A stretch of 45,362 nucleotides of DNA from Coriobacteriia bacterium (lineage in GTDB: Bacteria > Actinomycetota > Coriobacteriia > Coriobacteriales > Eggerthellaceae). The stretch is from assembly GCA_030523425.1 (NCBI GenBank), contig JAUNIP010000010.1, positions 1-45,362 of the forward strand, given 5' to 3'. Every line of letters begins with the position of its first letter. Positions within the stretch are counted from its first letter, which is position 1. The translations under genes and the position numbers were made by a program. The notes beneath the pieces were generated by a model. It ran no database searches and was not told the origin of the DNA. It was given only the letters and a program-made list of their open reading frames with translations. This document shows, in pieces, positions 1 through 7,501 of the stretch.

Positions 1-20
1 TTTATTTTTTTTTTTTTTTA
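1..20. other. T-rich tract at window edge
   Basis: An almost pure run of T (one A at position 4) opens the window. It could be the tail of an intrinsic terminator whose hairpin lies outside, or part of an AT-rich spacer. Nothing more can be said without upstream sequence. Confidence 0.4.
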
Positions 21-36
21 ATGCCCCGCGCCCGCC

Positions 37-69
37 CGATTCGTTCACGATTAGCTTTTTGCTTTTGCC
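37..69 (-). repeat. Dispersed 33-bp intergenic repeat, copy R0
   Basis: On the minus strand this copy reads as two A-runs separated by GC, then GCTAATC, then the core GTGAACGAAT. It matches over its whole length the copy at 21685-21717 and closely the copy at 21562-21593, more than 21 kb away. The shared core plus the shared double A-run make chance resemblance unlikely. It lies upstream of moaA and outside any gene. Confidence 0.7.
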
Positions 70-107
70 TCCCTGCTCGAACCGTGCACAGCTGCCCTTG
101 CGTTGTG

Positions 108-138
108 TTGGGTAAAACAATTCTGCTTGGCATATAAT
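108..138 (+). promoter_or_regulatory. Probable promoter of moaAC
   Basis: A perfect -10 hexamer TATAAT lies at 133-138. The best -35 candidate is TTGGGT at 108-113, giving a 19-bp spacer. Transcription would start near 145, leaving a short leader that carries the ribosome-binding site GAAGGAGG at 153-160. Confidence 0.6.
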
Positions 139-166
139 GGTCTGACTAGCGTGAAGGAGGGCTTAC

Positions 167-1168
167 GTGAAGGATTCGCACGGCCGCACTATTGATTATA
201 TGCGCATTTCTCTGACGGACCGCTGCAATTTCCGTTGCATCTATTGCATGCCGGCGGAAGGCGTGGTGCCCCTTGGGCATCGGGACATCCTGCGCTTCGA
301 CGAGCTTGTGGACATCGTTTCGGTTGCCGCCGAAATGGGCGTCAAGCGCATTCGCCTTACCGGGGGAGAGCCGCTGGTGCGCAAGGGCGTGGTCGATTTG
401 GTTGCGGCCTTCAACGCCATCCCGGGCATCGAAGACATTTCGCTTACCACCAACGGCGTGTTGCTGCCGAAGATGGCGGCCGGGCTGAAGCAAGCGGGCC
501 TGCGGCGTGTGAACATATCGCTAGACACGCTTGACCCCGAACAGTTCACGTACGTGACGCGTGTGGGCAACCTGCAAGACACGTTAGACGGCATAGAGGC
601 CGCCCTGGAGGCGGGCTTCAACCCAGTGAAGATCAACGCGGTCACGGTGCGCAGCCTGAACCAGGATTTTTTCCAGTTCGCGAAGATGTCGTATGACCGG
701 CCGCTGCATATGCGCTTCATAGAATACATGCCGGTGGGCGAAAGCTCGGGCGGTGACGGCACGGGCTGGGGCGCCAAAGACGTTGTTCCCAGCGAAGAGG
801 TGCGTGAGCGCATCGATGCGGCGGCGCAGGCTGAAGGCATAGGTGCGCTGATGCCCGCCGAAGAAAGCCGTCCGATTGGCGGCGGCCCTGCGGAATATTA
901 TCGCTTCGAAGGCGCGCAGGGCACCGTGGGGTTCATTTCCCCGCTTTCACGGCATTTCTGCAGCTCATGCAACCGGTTGCGCCTTTCGGCGGATGGGCAT
1001 TTGATGCCGTGTCTGTTCTCGGATGAATATTTCGACATCAGGCATGCCGCCGAAACGCACGATCGCGCCCGCATTGCCCAGGTGATCAACCTGGCCATCG
1101 GTAACAAGCCCGACGAACATCACGACCGTGTGGGCACTGAACGGGGCATGTCGCAAATTGGCGGCTAA
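167..1168 (+). CDS. moaA: GTP 3',8-cyclase MoaA
   Basis: Radical SAM enzyme that starts molybdenum cofactor synthesis by converting GTP to 3',8-cyclo-GTP. The N-terminal SAM cluster motif is C20-x3-C24-x2-C27 (CNFRCIYC). The C-terminal substrate-side cluster is C265-x2-C268-x13-C282. The protein ends in the double glycine known to be needed for catalysis, so the 333-residue reading frame looks complete. The GTG start at 167 is chosen because GAAGGAGG sits 6 bp upstream. moaC follows after 16 bp, so the pair is very probably one transcript. No other cofactor genes are visible, so the rest of the pathway must lie elsewhere. Confidence 0.95.
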   Translation: MKDSHGRTIDYMRISLTDRCNFRCIYCMPAEGVVPLGHRDILRFDELVDIVSVAAEMGVKRIRLTGGEPLVRKGVVDLVAAFNAIPGIEDISLTTNGVLLPKMAAGLKQAGLRRVNISLDTLDPEQFTYVTRVGNLQDTLDGIEAALEAGFNPVKINAVTVRSLNQDFFQFAKMSYDRPLHMRFIEYMPVGESSGGDGTGWGAKDVVPSEEVRERIDAAAQAEGIGALMPAEESRPIGGGPAEYYRFEGAQGTVGFISPLSRHFCSSCNRLRLSADGHLMPCLFSDEYFDIRHAAETHDRARIAQVINLAIGNKPDEHHDRVGTERGMSQIGG

Positions 1169-1184
1169 TGGAAAGGATTACGCT

Positions 1185-1736
1185 ATGACCGAAACTATGC
1201 CGGGCGGGCTGGCCGCCGGGAATGCCGAAGTGATGGATGCCGATTCCGGCAGCCTGACGCATGTGGATGAAACGGGCGCCGTGCGCATGGTGGACGTGTC
1301 GGAAAAGGACGACACGAAGCGCCAAGCCATTGCTGAAGGCTACATCTTCATGCACCAGGACACGCTTAACATGATAGTGGACGGCACTGCCGCGAAAGGC
1401 GACGTGTTGGCGTGCGCGCGCGTGGCGGGCATCATGGGCTGCAAGCAAACCAGCAGCCTTATTCCCATGTGTCACCCGCTGAATATCACGAAGAGCAAGT
1501 GCGACCTGGAACCGGTGCTGCCGGGGCAGCGCGAAGACGGGCGCGTGGGCATCCACGCCGTTATGACCACCGGCGTCACGGGCAAAACCGGCATAGAAAT
1601 GGAAGCCCTGACAGGCGTTTCCATTGCGCTTTTGACGGTGTATGACATGTGCAAGGCGGTTGACCGCGGCATGGAAATAACCGACGTGCGCCTGCTGCGC
1701 AAAGAAGGCGGGAAGACCGGTTTATGGACCAGGTAA
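1185..1736 (+). CDS. moaC: Cyclic pyranopterin monophosphate synthase MoaC
   Basis: MoaC takes the MoaA product 3',8-cyclo-GTP to cyclic pyranopterin monophosphate, the second half of the first step of molybdenum cofactor synthesis. Family landmarks are SLIPMCHPL, the TGKTGIEMEALTGVSIAL block and the following YDMCKAVDRGM. The protein has 183 residues, slightly longer than the usual ~160 because of about 20 extra N-terminal residues. The ATG at 1185 is chosen over upstream in-frame codons because GAAAGGA at 1171-1177 precedes it and the upstream codons overlap moaA. It directly follows moaA, which fits consecutive steps of one pathway. Confidence 0.94.
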   Translation: MTETMPGGLAAGNAEVMDADSGSLTHVDETGAVRMVDVSEKDDTKRQAIAEGYIFMHQDTLNMIVDGTAAKGDVLACARVAGIMGCKQTSSLIPMCHPLNITKSKCDLEPVLPGQREDGRVGIHAVMTTGVTGKTGIEMEALTGVSIALLTVYDMCKAVDRGMEITDVRLLRKEGGKTGLWTR

Positions 1737-1764
1737 GAACGCCGCCGCATGGCAGCGCTTCTTG

Positions 1765-1773
1765 TGGTACTAT
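1765..1773 (+). promoter_or_regulatory. Candidate extended -10 promoter for yebC
   Basis: TGGTACTAT matches the extended -10 form TGnTAnnnT. No convincing -35 hexamer is seen, as expected for extended -10 promoters. It lies 38 bp before the yebC start in a 75-bp gap after moaC. Confidence 0.45.
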
Positions 1774-1811
1774 AAGCGGCTGGTATACGCACTAATCGAA
1801 AGGTTTCGTAG

Positions 1812-2606
1812 ATGTCTGGACATTCAAAGTGGGCAACCACCAAGCATAAGAAGGCCGCTGCCGACGCAAAGCGTTCCACGCTGTTCTCCAAGCTGGCCCG
1901 TCAGATTACCGTTGCTGCCAAGGTGGGCGGCGACCCCAACCCCGAAAACAACGCTTCTTTGGCTGCCGCTGTCGAGCGCGCCAAGGCTCAGTCCATGCCG
2001 AAGGACAAAATCAAGACCGCCATTGACAAGGCCTTTGGTGCCGGCAAGGACGCTTCAAGCTACGAAGAAGTGGTCTATGAGGGCTATGGCCCGTGCGGCG
2101 TGGCCGTGTATTGCGAAGCGCTGACCGACAACCGCAATCGCACCGCGGCTGACGTGCGCGCGTGCTTCACCCATGCAGGCGGCAACCTGGGCACCAGCGG
2201 GTCGGTGGCCTTCCAGTTTGAGCGCAAGGGCGAAATCATCGTCGAAAAGGTGATCAAGGGCGAAGGCAAAAAGGACCCCGACCGCGAAAACGCCGTTGAC
2301 GAAGACGAATTCATGATGGTGGTTGCCGAAGCTGGCGGCGAAGACTACGAAGACGCCGGCGACGAATGGGTGGTTTCCACCGCCGCAAGCGACCTTATGG
2401 CGGTGAAGAAGGCCTTAGAAGAGCAGGGCATCGAAGTGAAGGGTGCCGAACTCACCATGGAGCCTACCACGCCCCAGGCCGTCACGGTTGACGAAGCCCG
2501 CAAGGTCATGCGCCTGGTAGACAAGCTAGAGGAGCTGGAAGACCTGCAGGGCGTCTACCACACCATGGACCTGACCGACGAAATCATCGAAGCGCTTGAC
2601 GAATAG
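1812..2606 (+). CDS. yebC: YebC/TACO1-family protein
   Basis: YebC-type proteins were long listed as transcription regulators; more recent work ties the family to helping ribosomes through difficult (proline-rich) stretches. The diagnostic N-terminus MSGHSKWATTKHKK and the TAAD(V)R and GGNLGTSGSVAF motifs are all present. At 264 residues it is a little longer than the common ~245, because of an acidic segment around residues 140-190 rich in Asp and Glu. The ATG at 1812 follows GAAAGG at 1798-1803. It probably has its own promoter and is closed by the terminator at 2628-2662. In many bacteria yebC lies next to ruvCAB, as it nearly does here. Confidence 0.93.
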   Translation: MSGHSKWATTKHKKAAADAKRSTLFSKLARQITVAAKVGGDPNPENNASLAAAVERAKAQSMPKDKIKTAIDKAFGAGKDASSYEEVVYEGYGPCGVAVYCEALTDNRNRTAADVRACFTHAGGNLGTSGSVAFQFERKGEIIVEKVIKGEGKKDPDRENAVDEDEFMMVVAEAGGEDYEDAGDEWVVSTAASDLMAVKKALEEQGIEVKGAELTMEPTTPQAVTVDEARKVMRLVDKLEELEDLQGVYHTMDLTDEIIEALDE

Positions 2607-2627
2607 ATAGGGCTTCGGGATAGAACC

Positions 2628-2662
2628 AAAAAAGCGTCGATGCGTGCATCGGCGCTTTTTTT
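2628..2662 (+). terminator. Intrinsic terminator after yebC
   Basis: A run of A, then GCG, a CGATGC/GCATCG stem with a 2-nt loop and one mismatch, then CGC and a long T-run. The A-run pairs with the T-run, so the hairpin could work in both directions. It starts 22 bp after the yebC stop. Confidence 0.9.
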
Positions 2663-2722
2663 CTTCCTACAGAATATTGTGGATAATCCCTTACTATCTT
2701 ACGTCATATATTAGATTAAGTC

Positions 2723-2731
2723 TGCTATGCT
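2723..2731 (+). promoter_or_regulatory. Candidate extended -10 promoter for the nitroreductase gene
   Basis: TGCTATGCT fits the extended -10 pattern seen before several other genes in this window. The region just upstream is AT-rich (2695-2720), which could serve as an UP-like element. A clear -35 hexamer is not seen. Confidence 0.4.
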
Positions 2732-2775
2732 AGGGGGCGTTTAGGGAATTACAAGCTTTTAGGGAAGGAAATGCT

Positions 2776-3327
2776 ATGGAGGCAATTCTCCAGCGCGCGA
2801 GCATTCGCGAGTTCACTGCTGAACCGGTTGAGGACAAGAAGATTGAAAGCATCTTGAAGGCAGGCATGGCTGCTCCTACGGCAGGCAATCAGCGGCCTTG
2901 GGAATTTTACGTGGTCACCGCTCCTACCGCGCTCGAGCGGCTAGGCAGTGCCACCAAGTATTCAGGCCCTGCCGGCAAAGCTCCGTTGTGTATAGTCCCT
3001 TGCTTTAAAAATAAAGGCATGCGCCACGGGGACTACGTGGTTCAGGACATGTCTGCCTGCATCGAGAACATGCTGATTGAGGCCACGCATCTGGGGTTGG
3101 GGTCGCTGTGGATGGGCATTGCGCCGAAGGAAGGACGCATGGAAATCATTCGCAATATTTTGACTATTCCCGGGCATTTAAGCCCGTTTGCGCTGGTGGC
3201 CATTGGCTACGCGGCCGAAAAACCGGCTGATGAGAGGGTGTTCGAGCAGGACCGCATCCATTACGTGCGCGCCAATTATCAAACACATTGCGCTTATGCC
3301 GAACCGAACGCTTTATGGAATAGTTAG
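2776..3327 (+). CDS. Nitroreductase-family flavoprotein
   Basis: A 183-residue FMN-dependent oxidoreductase of the nitroreductase superfamily, reducing an unidentified substrate with NAD(P)H or another donor. The opening RASIREF is the family FMN-phosphate binding motif. It is followed by AAPTAGNQRPWEF, and the C-terminal half has the GLGSLWMGI motif. The ATG at 2776 has GGGAAGGA at 2762-2769. It appears to be a single-gene unit between the yebC terminator and the ruvC promoter, so context does not suggest a substrate. Cytosolic; no signal peptide or membrane segment. Sure of the superfamily, not of the reaction. Confidence 0.85.
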   Translation: MEAILQRASIREFTAEPVEDKKIESILKAGMAAPTAGNQRPWEFYVVTAPTALERLGSATKYSGPAGKAPLCIVPCFKNKGMRHGDYVVQDMSACIENMLIEATHLGLGSLWMGIAPKEGRMEIIRNILTIPGHLSPFALVAIGYAAEKPADERVFEQDRIHYVRANYQTHCAYAEPNALWNS

Positions 3328-3335
3328 AATTTAGA

Positions 3336-3364
3336 CTGGCATTTCACGGATAGTGTGCTATTAT
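3336..3364 (+). promoter_or_regulatory. Promoter of ruvCAB
   Basis: CTGGCA at 3336-3341 (4 of 6 to the -35 consensus), a 17-bp spacer, and TATTAT at 3359-3364 preceded by TG, making an extended -10. Transcription would start near 3371, inside the SOS-box-like site at 3366-3379. Confidence 0.65.
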
Positions 3365-3365
3365 T

Positions 3366-3379
3366 CGAACAAACGTTTG
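3366..3379. promoter_or_regulatory. Putative LexA (SOS) operator before ruvCAB
   Basis: CGAACAAACGTTTG fits the Gram-positive LexA/DinR box CGAACRNRYGTTYG at every specified base. It begins 2 bp downstream of the -10 hexamer and covers the predicted transcription start, a classical repressor position. ruvA and ruvB are known SOS genes in several bacteria. That LexA binds here is inference; lexA is not in the window. Confidence 0.7.
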
Positions 3380-3416
3380 AATACCCTGCGGGGAGAGCTG
3401 AAAGGGTTTCGGTTCT

Positions 3417-3911
3417 GTGGCATGCATCACCAGAACAATATTGGGAATTGACCCCGGCTTGGCCAACACCGGTTGGGGTCTGGTGAAGCAGGACGGCTAC
3501 AAGCTGTCCTGCCTTGCGTATGGCTGCGTTTCCACGAAGGCGGAAGACCCCTTAGAGCAGCGGCTGGGCAAAATCCATGCGCAGATCGACGCGGTTATTC
3601 AGCGGTTTGAGCCTACGTGCTGCGGCATTGAAACCGTGTGGTTCGGGCAAAACATCACCGCCGCTTTCGCCACGGGGCAGGCCCGGGGGGCGGCGCTGGT
3701 GGCGTGCGCGCAGCACGGGGTGCAGGTGGGCGAATACAGCCCCAAGCAAATCAAGCTGGCCGTGGTGGGCGCCGGTTCGGCGGAAAAGGACCAGGTGCAG
3801 TACATGGTGCGCCAGCTGCTGGATCTGCCGGACACGCCTAAGCCCGACCACGCGGCCGATGCCTTGGCGGCGGCCATATGCTTTGCCACCCATGCCGATG
3901 TGGCGGAATAA
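3417..3911 (+). CDS. ruvC: Holliday junction resolvase RuvC
   Basis: RuvC cuts Holliday junctions symmetrically after RuvAB branch migration, finishing recombinational repair. The first catalytic acid is D12 in ILGIDPG. The second is the Glu of CGIETVWFG, and the C-terminal DHAADALAAA carries the remaining acids of the RNase H-like fold. Its 164 residues match the family. Translation starts at GTG 3417; an ATG at 3422 is out of frame. AAAGGG at 3401-3406 is the likely ribosome-binding site. It is the first gene of ruvC-ruvA-ruvB, and the SOS-box-like site over the promoter suggests induction by DNA damage. Confidence 0.95.
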   Translation: MACITRTILGIDPGLANTGWGLVKQDGYKLSCLAYGCVSTKAEDPLEQRLGKIHAQIDAVIQRFEPTCCGIETVWFGQNITAAFATGQARGAALVACAQHGVQVGEYSPKQIKLAVVGAGSAEKDQVQYMVRQLLDLPDTPKPDHAADALAAAICFATHADVAE

Positions 3912-3931
3912 TATTTGTAAGGAGCAGTGCA

Positions 3932-4519
3932 GTGATTAGCTTTCTGACAGGACGGATTGCGGCGAAGGGCTTCGACGTTGCGTTTTTGGACGTGAACGGC
4001 GTGGGCTTCCAGGTGTTCATGAGCGCTAACAGCCTGGCGAAACTGCCAGACATTGGGCAGTATGCTACGGTCAGCACGTACTTGCAGGTGCGCGAAGACG
4101 CCTTGGTGCTGTACGGGTTTCTGTCCGAGGAAGAAAAAGCCCTGTTCGAGAAGCTGATAAGCGTCAGCGGCGTGGGGCCGAAGGTGGCCTTGGCGGCGCT
4201 GAGCAGCTATTCGCCCGCCCAGCTGATCGATGCCATCATGGCGCAGGACGTCGGCCGGGTGCAAAAGATCCCCGGCGTGGGGAAAAAGACGGCTAGCCGC
4301 ATCATCTTGGAGTTGAAAGGTTCGCTGGAACAGCCTGCCGCGGCGTCTTCGCAGGGCGCAACCGCTGTTGACGGCACGTTGCGCAGCGTGATAGATGCCC
4401 TGTTGGCCATGGGCTTCACGTCGGCCGAAGCGGATTTGGCGGTGAAGGATGCCCCGGATGGTGCATCGGAAGGCGCGTTGCTACAATATGCATTGAAGAA
4501 GTTGGGCTCGCAGGGTTAG
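3932..4519 (+). CDS. ruvA: Holliday junction DNA helicase subunit RuvA
   Basis: RuvA binds the four-way junction as a tetramer and loads the RuvB motor. The N-terminal OB-fold starts MISFLTGRI. Two helix-hairpin-helix motifs follow (ISVSGVGPKVA and IQKIPGVGKKTA-like, reading VQKIPGVGKKTA). The C-terminal domain III that contacts RuvB (residues ~145-195) includes ALLAMGF. The protein has 195 residues. The GTG at 3932 is chosen because AAGGAG at 3919-3924 sits 7 bp upstream; earlier in-frame codons overlap ruvC and lack such a site. It lies 20 bp after ruvC and 26 bp before ruvB. Confidence 0.95.
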   Translation: MISFLTGRIAAKGFDVAFLDVNGVGFQVFMSANSLAKLPDIGQYATVSTYLQVREDALVLYGFLSEEEKALFEKLISVSGVGPKVALAALSSYSPAQLIDAIMAQDVGRVQKIPGVGKKTASRIILELKGSLEQPAAASSQGATAVDGTLRSVIDALLAMGFTSAEADLAVKDAPDGASEGALLQYALKKLGSQG

Positions 4520-4545
4520 CGGCAGCAAGGAACTAAGGAACAGGC

Positions 4546-5625
4546 GTGGCATCATCGGGCATTGAAATTGAGGGCATGGTATTCGACGCGGCTGCGGGCG
4601 GCGCATCTGGCGCTGCCGCGGGGCATCCGCGGGCGCTTACCCCTGAACTCACCGAAGACGACTTGGCCCTAGACCGCAGCTTGCGGCCTAAGCTGCTGGA
4701 AGACTATTGCGGGCAAGAAAAGGTGAAAGAATCGCTGGCCATCATGATAAAGGCCGCCCAGCAACGCAAGGACGTGCCTGATCACGTGCTGTTTTCGGGC
4801 CCTCCGGGCCTGGGCAAAACAACCTTGGCAACCGTGGTGGCCAACGAATTGGGCACCAACATCCGCACCACCAGCGGCCCGGCCATTTCGCGCCAGGGAG
4901 ACTTAGCAGCCATCCTGACCAACCTTGAAGAAGGCGACGTGCTGTTCATAGACGAAATCCACCGCCTGAACAAGATGGTGGAAGAGGTGCTCTATCCCGC
5001 GCTGGAGGACTTCGCGTTAGACATTGTGGTGGGTAAGGGCCCGGCGGCGCGTTCCATTCGCTTGGAACTGCCGCGCTTCACGCTGATTGGCGCCACCACG
5101 CGTACGGGTCTGCTCACCGGCCCTTTGCGCGACCGCTTTGGCGTGGTGTTTCGCCTGCAGTATTACACGCCGGAAGAATTGGCGCGCATCGTGTTGCGAT
5201 CGGCCGCCATTCTGGACGTGGACATCACCCAAGACGGCGCCTTGGAGATTGCGCGTCGCAGCAGGGGAACGCCGCGTTTGGCAAACCGCCTGCTGAAGCG
5301 CGTGCGCGACTGGGCGCAGGTGCGCGGCAACGGCGTGATAGACGAAGACACGGCGGCGCAGGCCTTAAGCTTCTACGAAGTGGACTGCCTGGGGCTTGAT
5401 GCGGTGGACAACCGGATTCTGCAGTACTTGGTGGTGCAGTTCGCCGGCAAGCCGGTGGGCTTGTCCACGCTGTCTTCGGCACTTTCGGAAGACCCGGACA
5501 CTTTGCAGGACGTGTATGAGCCCTACTTGATGCAGCAGGGCCTGATGGTGCGCACGCCGAAGGGGCGCCAAGCCACGGCACGCGCCTATGAGCACTTGGG
5601 GATGAAGCCTCCTGAAGGGGCGTAA
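4546..5625 (+). CDS. ruvB: Holliday junction branch migration ATPase RuvB
   Basis: AAA+ motor that drives branch migration with RuvA. The Walker A motif GPPGLGKTT is at residues 85-93 and the Walker B motif LFIDEIHRL is around D136. Sensor 1 (IGATTRTG) and the arginine-finger region (GPLRDRFG) follow. The C-terminal winged helix ends in [13 protein letters not shown]. At 359 residues it carries about 25 more N-terminal residues than the usual ~335, including an Ala/Gly-rich stretch. GTG 4546 is preceded by AAGGAA at 4535-4540. An in-frame ATG at 4576 is a possible alternative start without as good a site. Confidence 0.95.
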   Translation: MASSGIEIEGMVFDAAAGGASGAAAGHPRALTPELTEDDLALDRSLRPKLLEDYCGQEKVKESLAIMIKAAQQRKDVPDHVLFSGPPGLGKTTLATVVANELGTNIRTTSGPAISRQGDLAAILTNLEEGDVLFIDEIHRLNKMVEEVLYPALEDFALDIVVGKGPAARSIRLELPRFTLIGATTRTGLLTGPLRDRFGVVFRLQYYTPEELARIVLRSAAILDVDITQDGALEIARRSRGTPRLANRLLKRVRDWAQVRGNGVIDEDTAAQALSFYEVDCLGLDAVDNRILQYLVVQFAGKPVGLSTLSSALSEDPDTLQDVYEPYLMQQGLMVRTPKGRQATARAYEHLGMKPPEGA

Positions 5626-5667
5626 CGCTTAGGCCGCACAGGCCGCAACACACGGAAAGAAGGACGC

Positions 5668-6075
5668 ATGCTTCAACGAGACTACCTGATGAGACTGTTC
5701 GCCGCGTTTTTCCAGGCCATCATCAAAAGCTTGGAAAAGCAGAAGGAAAAAGACCCCCTGCAAGCGGCCGACACGCTGGAAGAAGCCATTTCCCAAGCCA
5801 CCGAAATTGACGGCTCGGTGCTGCTTTCCTTAGCCCCTGAGTCCATGGCCTCCATCCTGCAGGTTTCCGGCACCGACCCGCGGGTCATAGAGTATGTGGC
5901 CAATTCCTTGAAGCTGGAATCCGAATACCTGCAGGAAGCGGGTGAGGGCGCCACGGCAAATCTGCGATTGCAGCAGGCCCAGGCATTGGCGGATGCCTAT
6001 GGAATCGAATTAGCCAAAACCATAGAAGATTTCTTAGAACAGGTTGACAAAGAGGTTAATCCTGACGGAGAATAA
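5668..6075 (+). CDS. Small conserved hypothetical protein (DUF6483-like)
   Basis: A 135-residue, mostly helical, acidic protein. The opening MLQRDYLMRLFAAFFQAI resembles a family of small uncharacterised proteins (I believe DUF6483) known from anaerobic Gram-positives; this assignment is from memory and moderate. No catalytic motif, signal peptide or membrane helix is visible. The central and C-terminal parts look like paired amphipathic helices of a TPR-like or protein-binding module. AGAAGGA at 5658-5664 precedes the ATG. It lies 42 bp after ruvB and may be read from the ruv promoter, but no functional link is established. Confidence 0.75.
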   Translation: MLQRDYLMRLFAAFFQAIIKSLEKQKEKDPLQAADTLEEAISQATEIDGSVLLSLAPESMASILQVSGTDPRVIEYVANSLKLESEYLQEAGEGATANLRLQQAQALADAYGIELAKTIEDFLEQVDKEVNPDGE

Positions 6076-6120
6076 TGCATGCATTTGCGTTATCTATTAT
6101 TCGACCCGAAAGAGGAAAAC

Positions 6121-6324
6121 ATGGCGCAAGGAACGGTAAAGTGGTTCAACCCCGAAAAAGGCTACGGGTTCATCTCTCAGGATAGCGGCGAAGACCTGTT
6201 TGTGCACTTCTCTGAAATCAAGATGGACGGCTTTAAGACATTGGAAGAGGGGCAGCCTGTGTCCTTCGAGGTCACCGAGGGCCAAAACGGCAAGATGCAA
6301 GCCAGCAACGTAGAAAAGCTGTAA
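6121..6324 (+). CDS. cspA: Cold-shock domain protein
   Basis: A 67-residue single OB-fold nucleic-acid-binding protein that melts RNA structure. RNP1 is KGYGFIS and RNP2 is DLFVHFS, both intact, after the typical opening AQGTVKWFN. The ATG at 6121 is chosen because AAGAGGAA at 6110-6117 precedes it and the protein then starts exactly as family members do; a longer in-frame extension to 6079 does not. TATTAT at 6095-6100 may be a -10 element. A strong terminator follows at 6343-6364, so it can be a single-gene unit. Confidence 0.93.
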   Translation: MAQGTVKWFNPEKGYGFISQDSGEDLFVHFSEIKMDGFKTLEEGQPVSFEVTEGQNGKMQASNVEKL

Positions 6325-6342
6325 GCTTACAACCGCCACCAC

Positions 6343-6364
6343 GGGGCCTGTGGGCCCCTTTTTT
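6343..6364 (+). terminator. Intrinsic terminator after the cold-shock gene
   Basis: Perfect 6-bp stem GGGGCC/GGCCCC with a TGTG loop, followed by six T residues. It lies 19 bp after the stop codon and separates the gene from prfA. Confidence 0.9.
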
Positions 6365-6384
6365 ATGTCCACGCCCGCGTGGCG

Positions 6385-6393
6385 TGGTATCAT
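6385..6393 (+). promoter_or_regulatory. Candidate extended -10 promoter for prfA-prmC
   Basis: TGGTATCAT fits the extended -10 pattern, 37 bp before the prfA start and just after the previous terminator. No clear -35 element is seen. Confidence 0.5.
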
Positions 6394-6429
6394 AGCTCGG
6401 TTCGACATTTCAAGAGATGGGACTGCGCT

Positions 6430-7497
6430 ATGCGCGACAAGCTTGCGAAAATAATTGAGGCGTATGAGGACCTGCAGGTGCGCATGGGCCAGCCTGACGT
6501 CGTGAATAACCAAAAGGAATACAGCCGCTTGGCCAAGGAATATGCCAACCAAGGGCCGTTGGTTGCCAAGGCGCACGAATACGTGCAGGCCCTTGACGAC
6601 ATGGATGCCGCCAAGGAAATGCTAGGCGACGCCGATATGAAGGAATTCGCCCAGGAAGAGATTGCCGAAATCGAGGCGAAGCTTCCGCAGCTGGAAGAAG
6701 ACATCAAGTTCATGCTGATCCCGGTAGACCCGGCCGACGAAAAGAACACCATCGTGGAAATCCGTTCCGCGGCCGGCGGCGACGAGGCGGCCATCTTCGC
6801 GGGGGATTTGTACAAGATGTATGAACGCTTCATAGCTTCCCAGGGCTGGAAGACCGAAACGCTGGATGTTTCGCCGTCTGAACAGGGCGGATACAAGAAG
6901 ATCCAGTTCAAGGTGAAGGGTGACCGCGTGTATTCGGTGCTGAAGTTCGAATCGGGCGTTCACCGGGTGCAACGCGTGCCGAAGACTGAATCGCAGGGGC
7001 GTATCCAGACGTCTACGGCCACCGTGGCCGTGCTGCCCGAAGCCGACGAGATTGACGTGGAAATCAACGAAAACGACCTGCGCATTGACGTGTATCGCGC
7101 CGGCGGCCCCGGCGGGCAGTGCGTGAACACCACCGACAGCGCGGTGCGCATCACGCACATCCCCAGCGGGCTGGTGGTGCAGTCGCAGGACCAAAAGTCG
7201 CAGCTGCAGAACAAGATTGCGGCCATGGCGGTGCTGCGCGCGCGCCTGTACGAAAAGATGCTGGCCGAACAGCAGGCCGCCGAAGGCGCCGAACGCTTGG
7301 CGCAGATTGGATCGGGTGACCGCGCGGAAAAGATTCGCACCTACAACGGCCCTCAGGACCGCGTGACCGACCACCGCATAGGCTACAACAGCACCTACAA
7401 CGGTGTGCTGTTGGGCGACTTGCTAGGCGAAGTGATTACCGCGCTTCAGGCCGCCGACCGCGCGCAAAAGCTGGAACGCGCGGTGGACAACAACTAA
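6430..7497 (+). CDS. prfA: Peptide chain release factor 1
   Basis: Class I release factor reading UAA and UAG. The peptidyl-tRNA hydrolysis motif GGQ is at residues 228-230 within GGPGGQCVN. The stop-codon-reading tripeptide is PKT (RVPKTESQGRI), the PxT form that marks RF1 rather than the SPF of RF2. The protein is 355 residues, normal for RF1. The ATG at 6430 gives the usual N-terminus MRDKLAKI; the ribosome-binding site (GAGATGG, 6414-6420) is weak. prmC, which methylates the GGQ glutamine, follows after 4 bp, a widespread arrangement. Confidence 0.96.
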   Translation: MRDKLAKIIEAYEDLQVRMGQPDVVNNQKEYSRLAKEYANQGPLVAKAHEYVQALDDMDAAKEMLGDADMKEFAQEEIAEIEAKLPQLEEDIKFMLIPVDPADEKNTIVEIRSAAGGDEAAIFAGDLYKMYERFIASQGWKTETLDVSPSEQGGYKKIQFKVKGDRVYSVLKFESGVHRVQRVPKTESQGRIQTSTATVAVLPEADEIDVEINENDLRIDVYRAGGPGGQCVNTTDSAVRITHIPSGLVVQSQDQKSQLQNKIAAMAVLRARLYEKMLAEQQAAEGAERLAQIGSGDRAEKIRTYNGPQDRVTDHRIGYNSTYNGVLLGDLLGEVITALQAADRAQKLERAVDNN

Positions 7498-7501
7498 TAC
7501 C

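Noticed and set aside
1762-2124. Gene overlapping yebC
   Set aside because: Out-of-frame shadow of yebC; yebC itself has a full family match and a ribosome-binding site.
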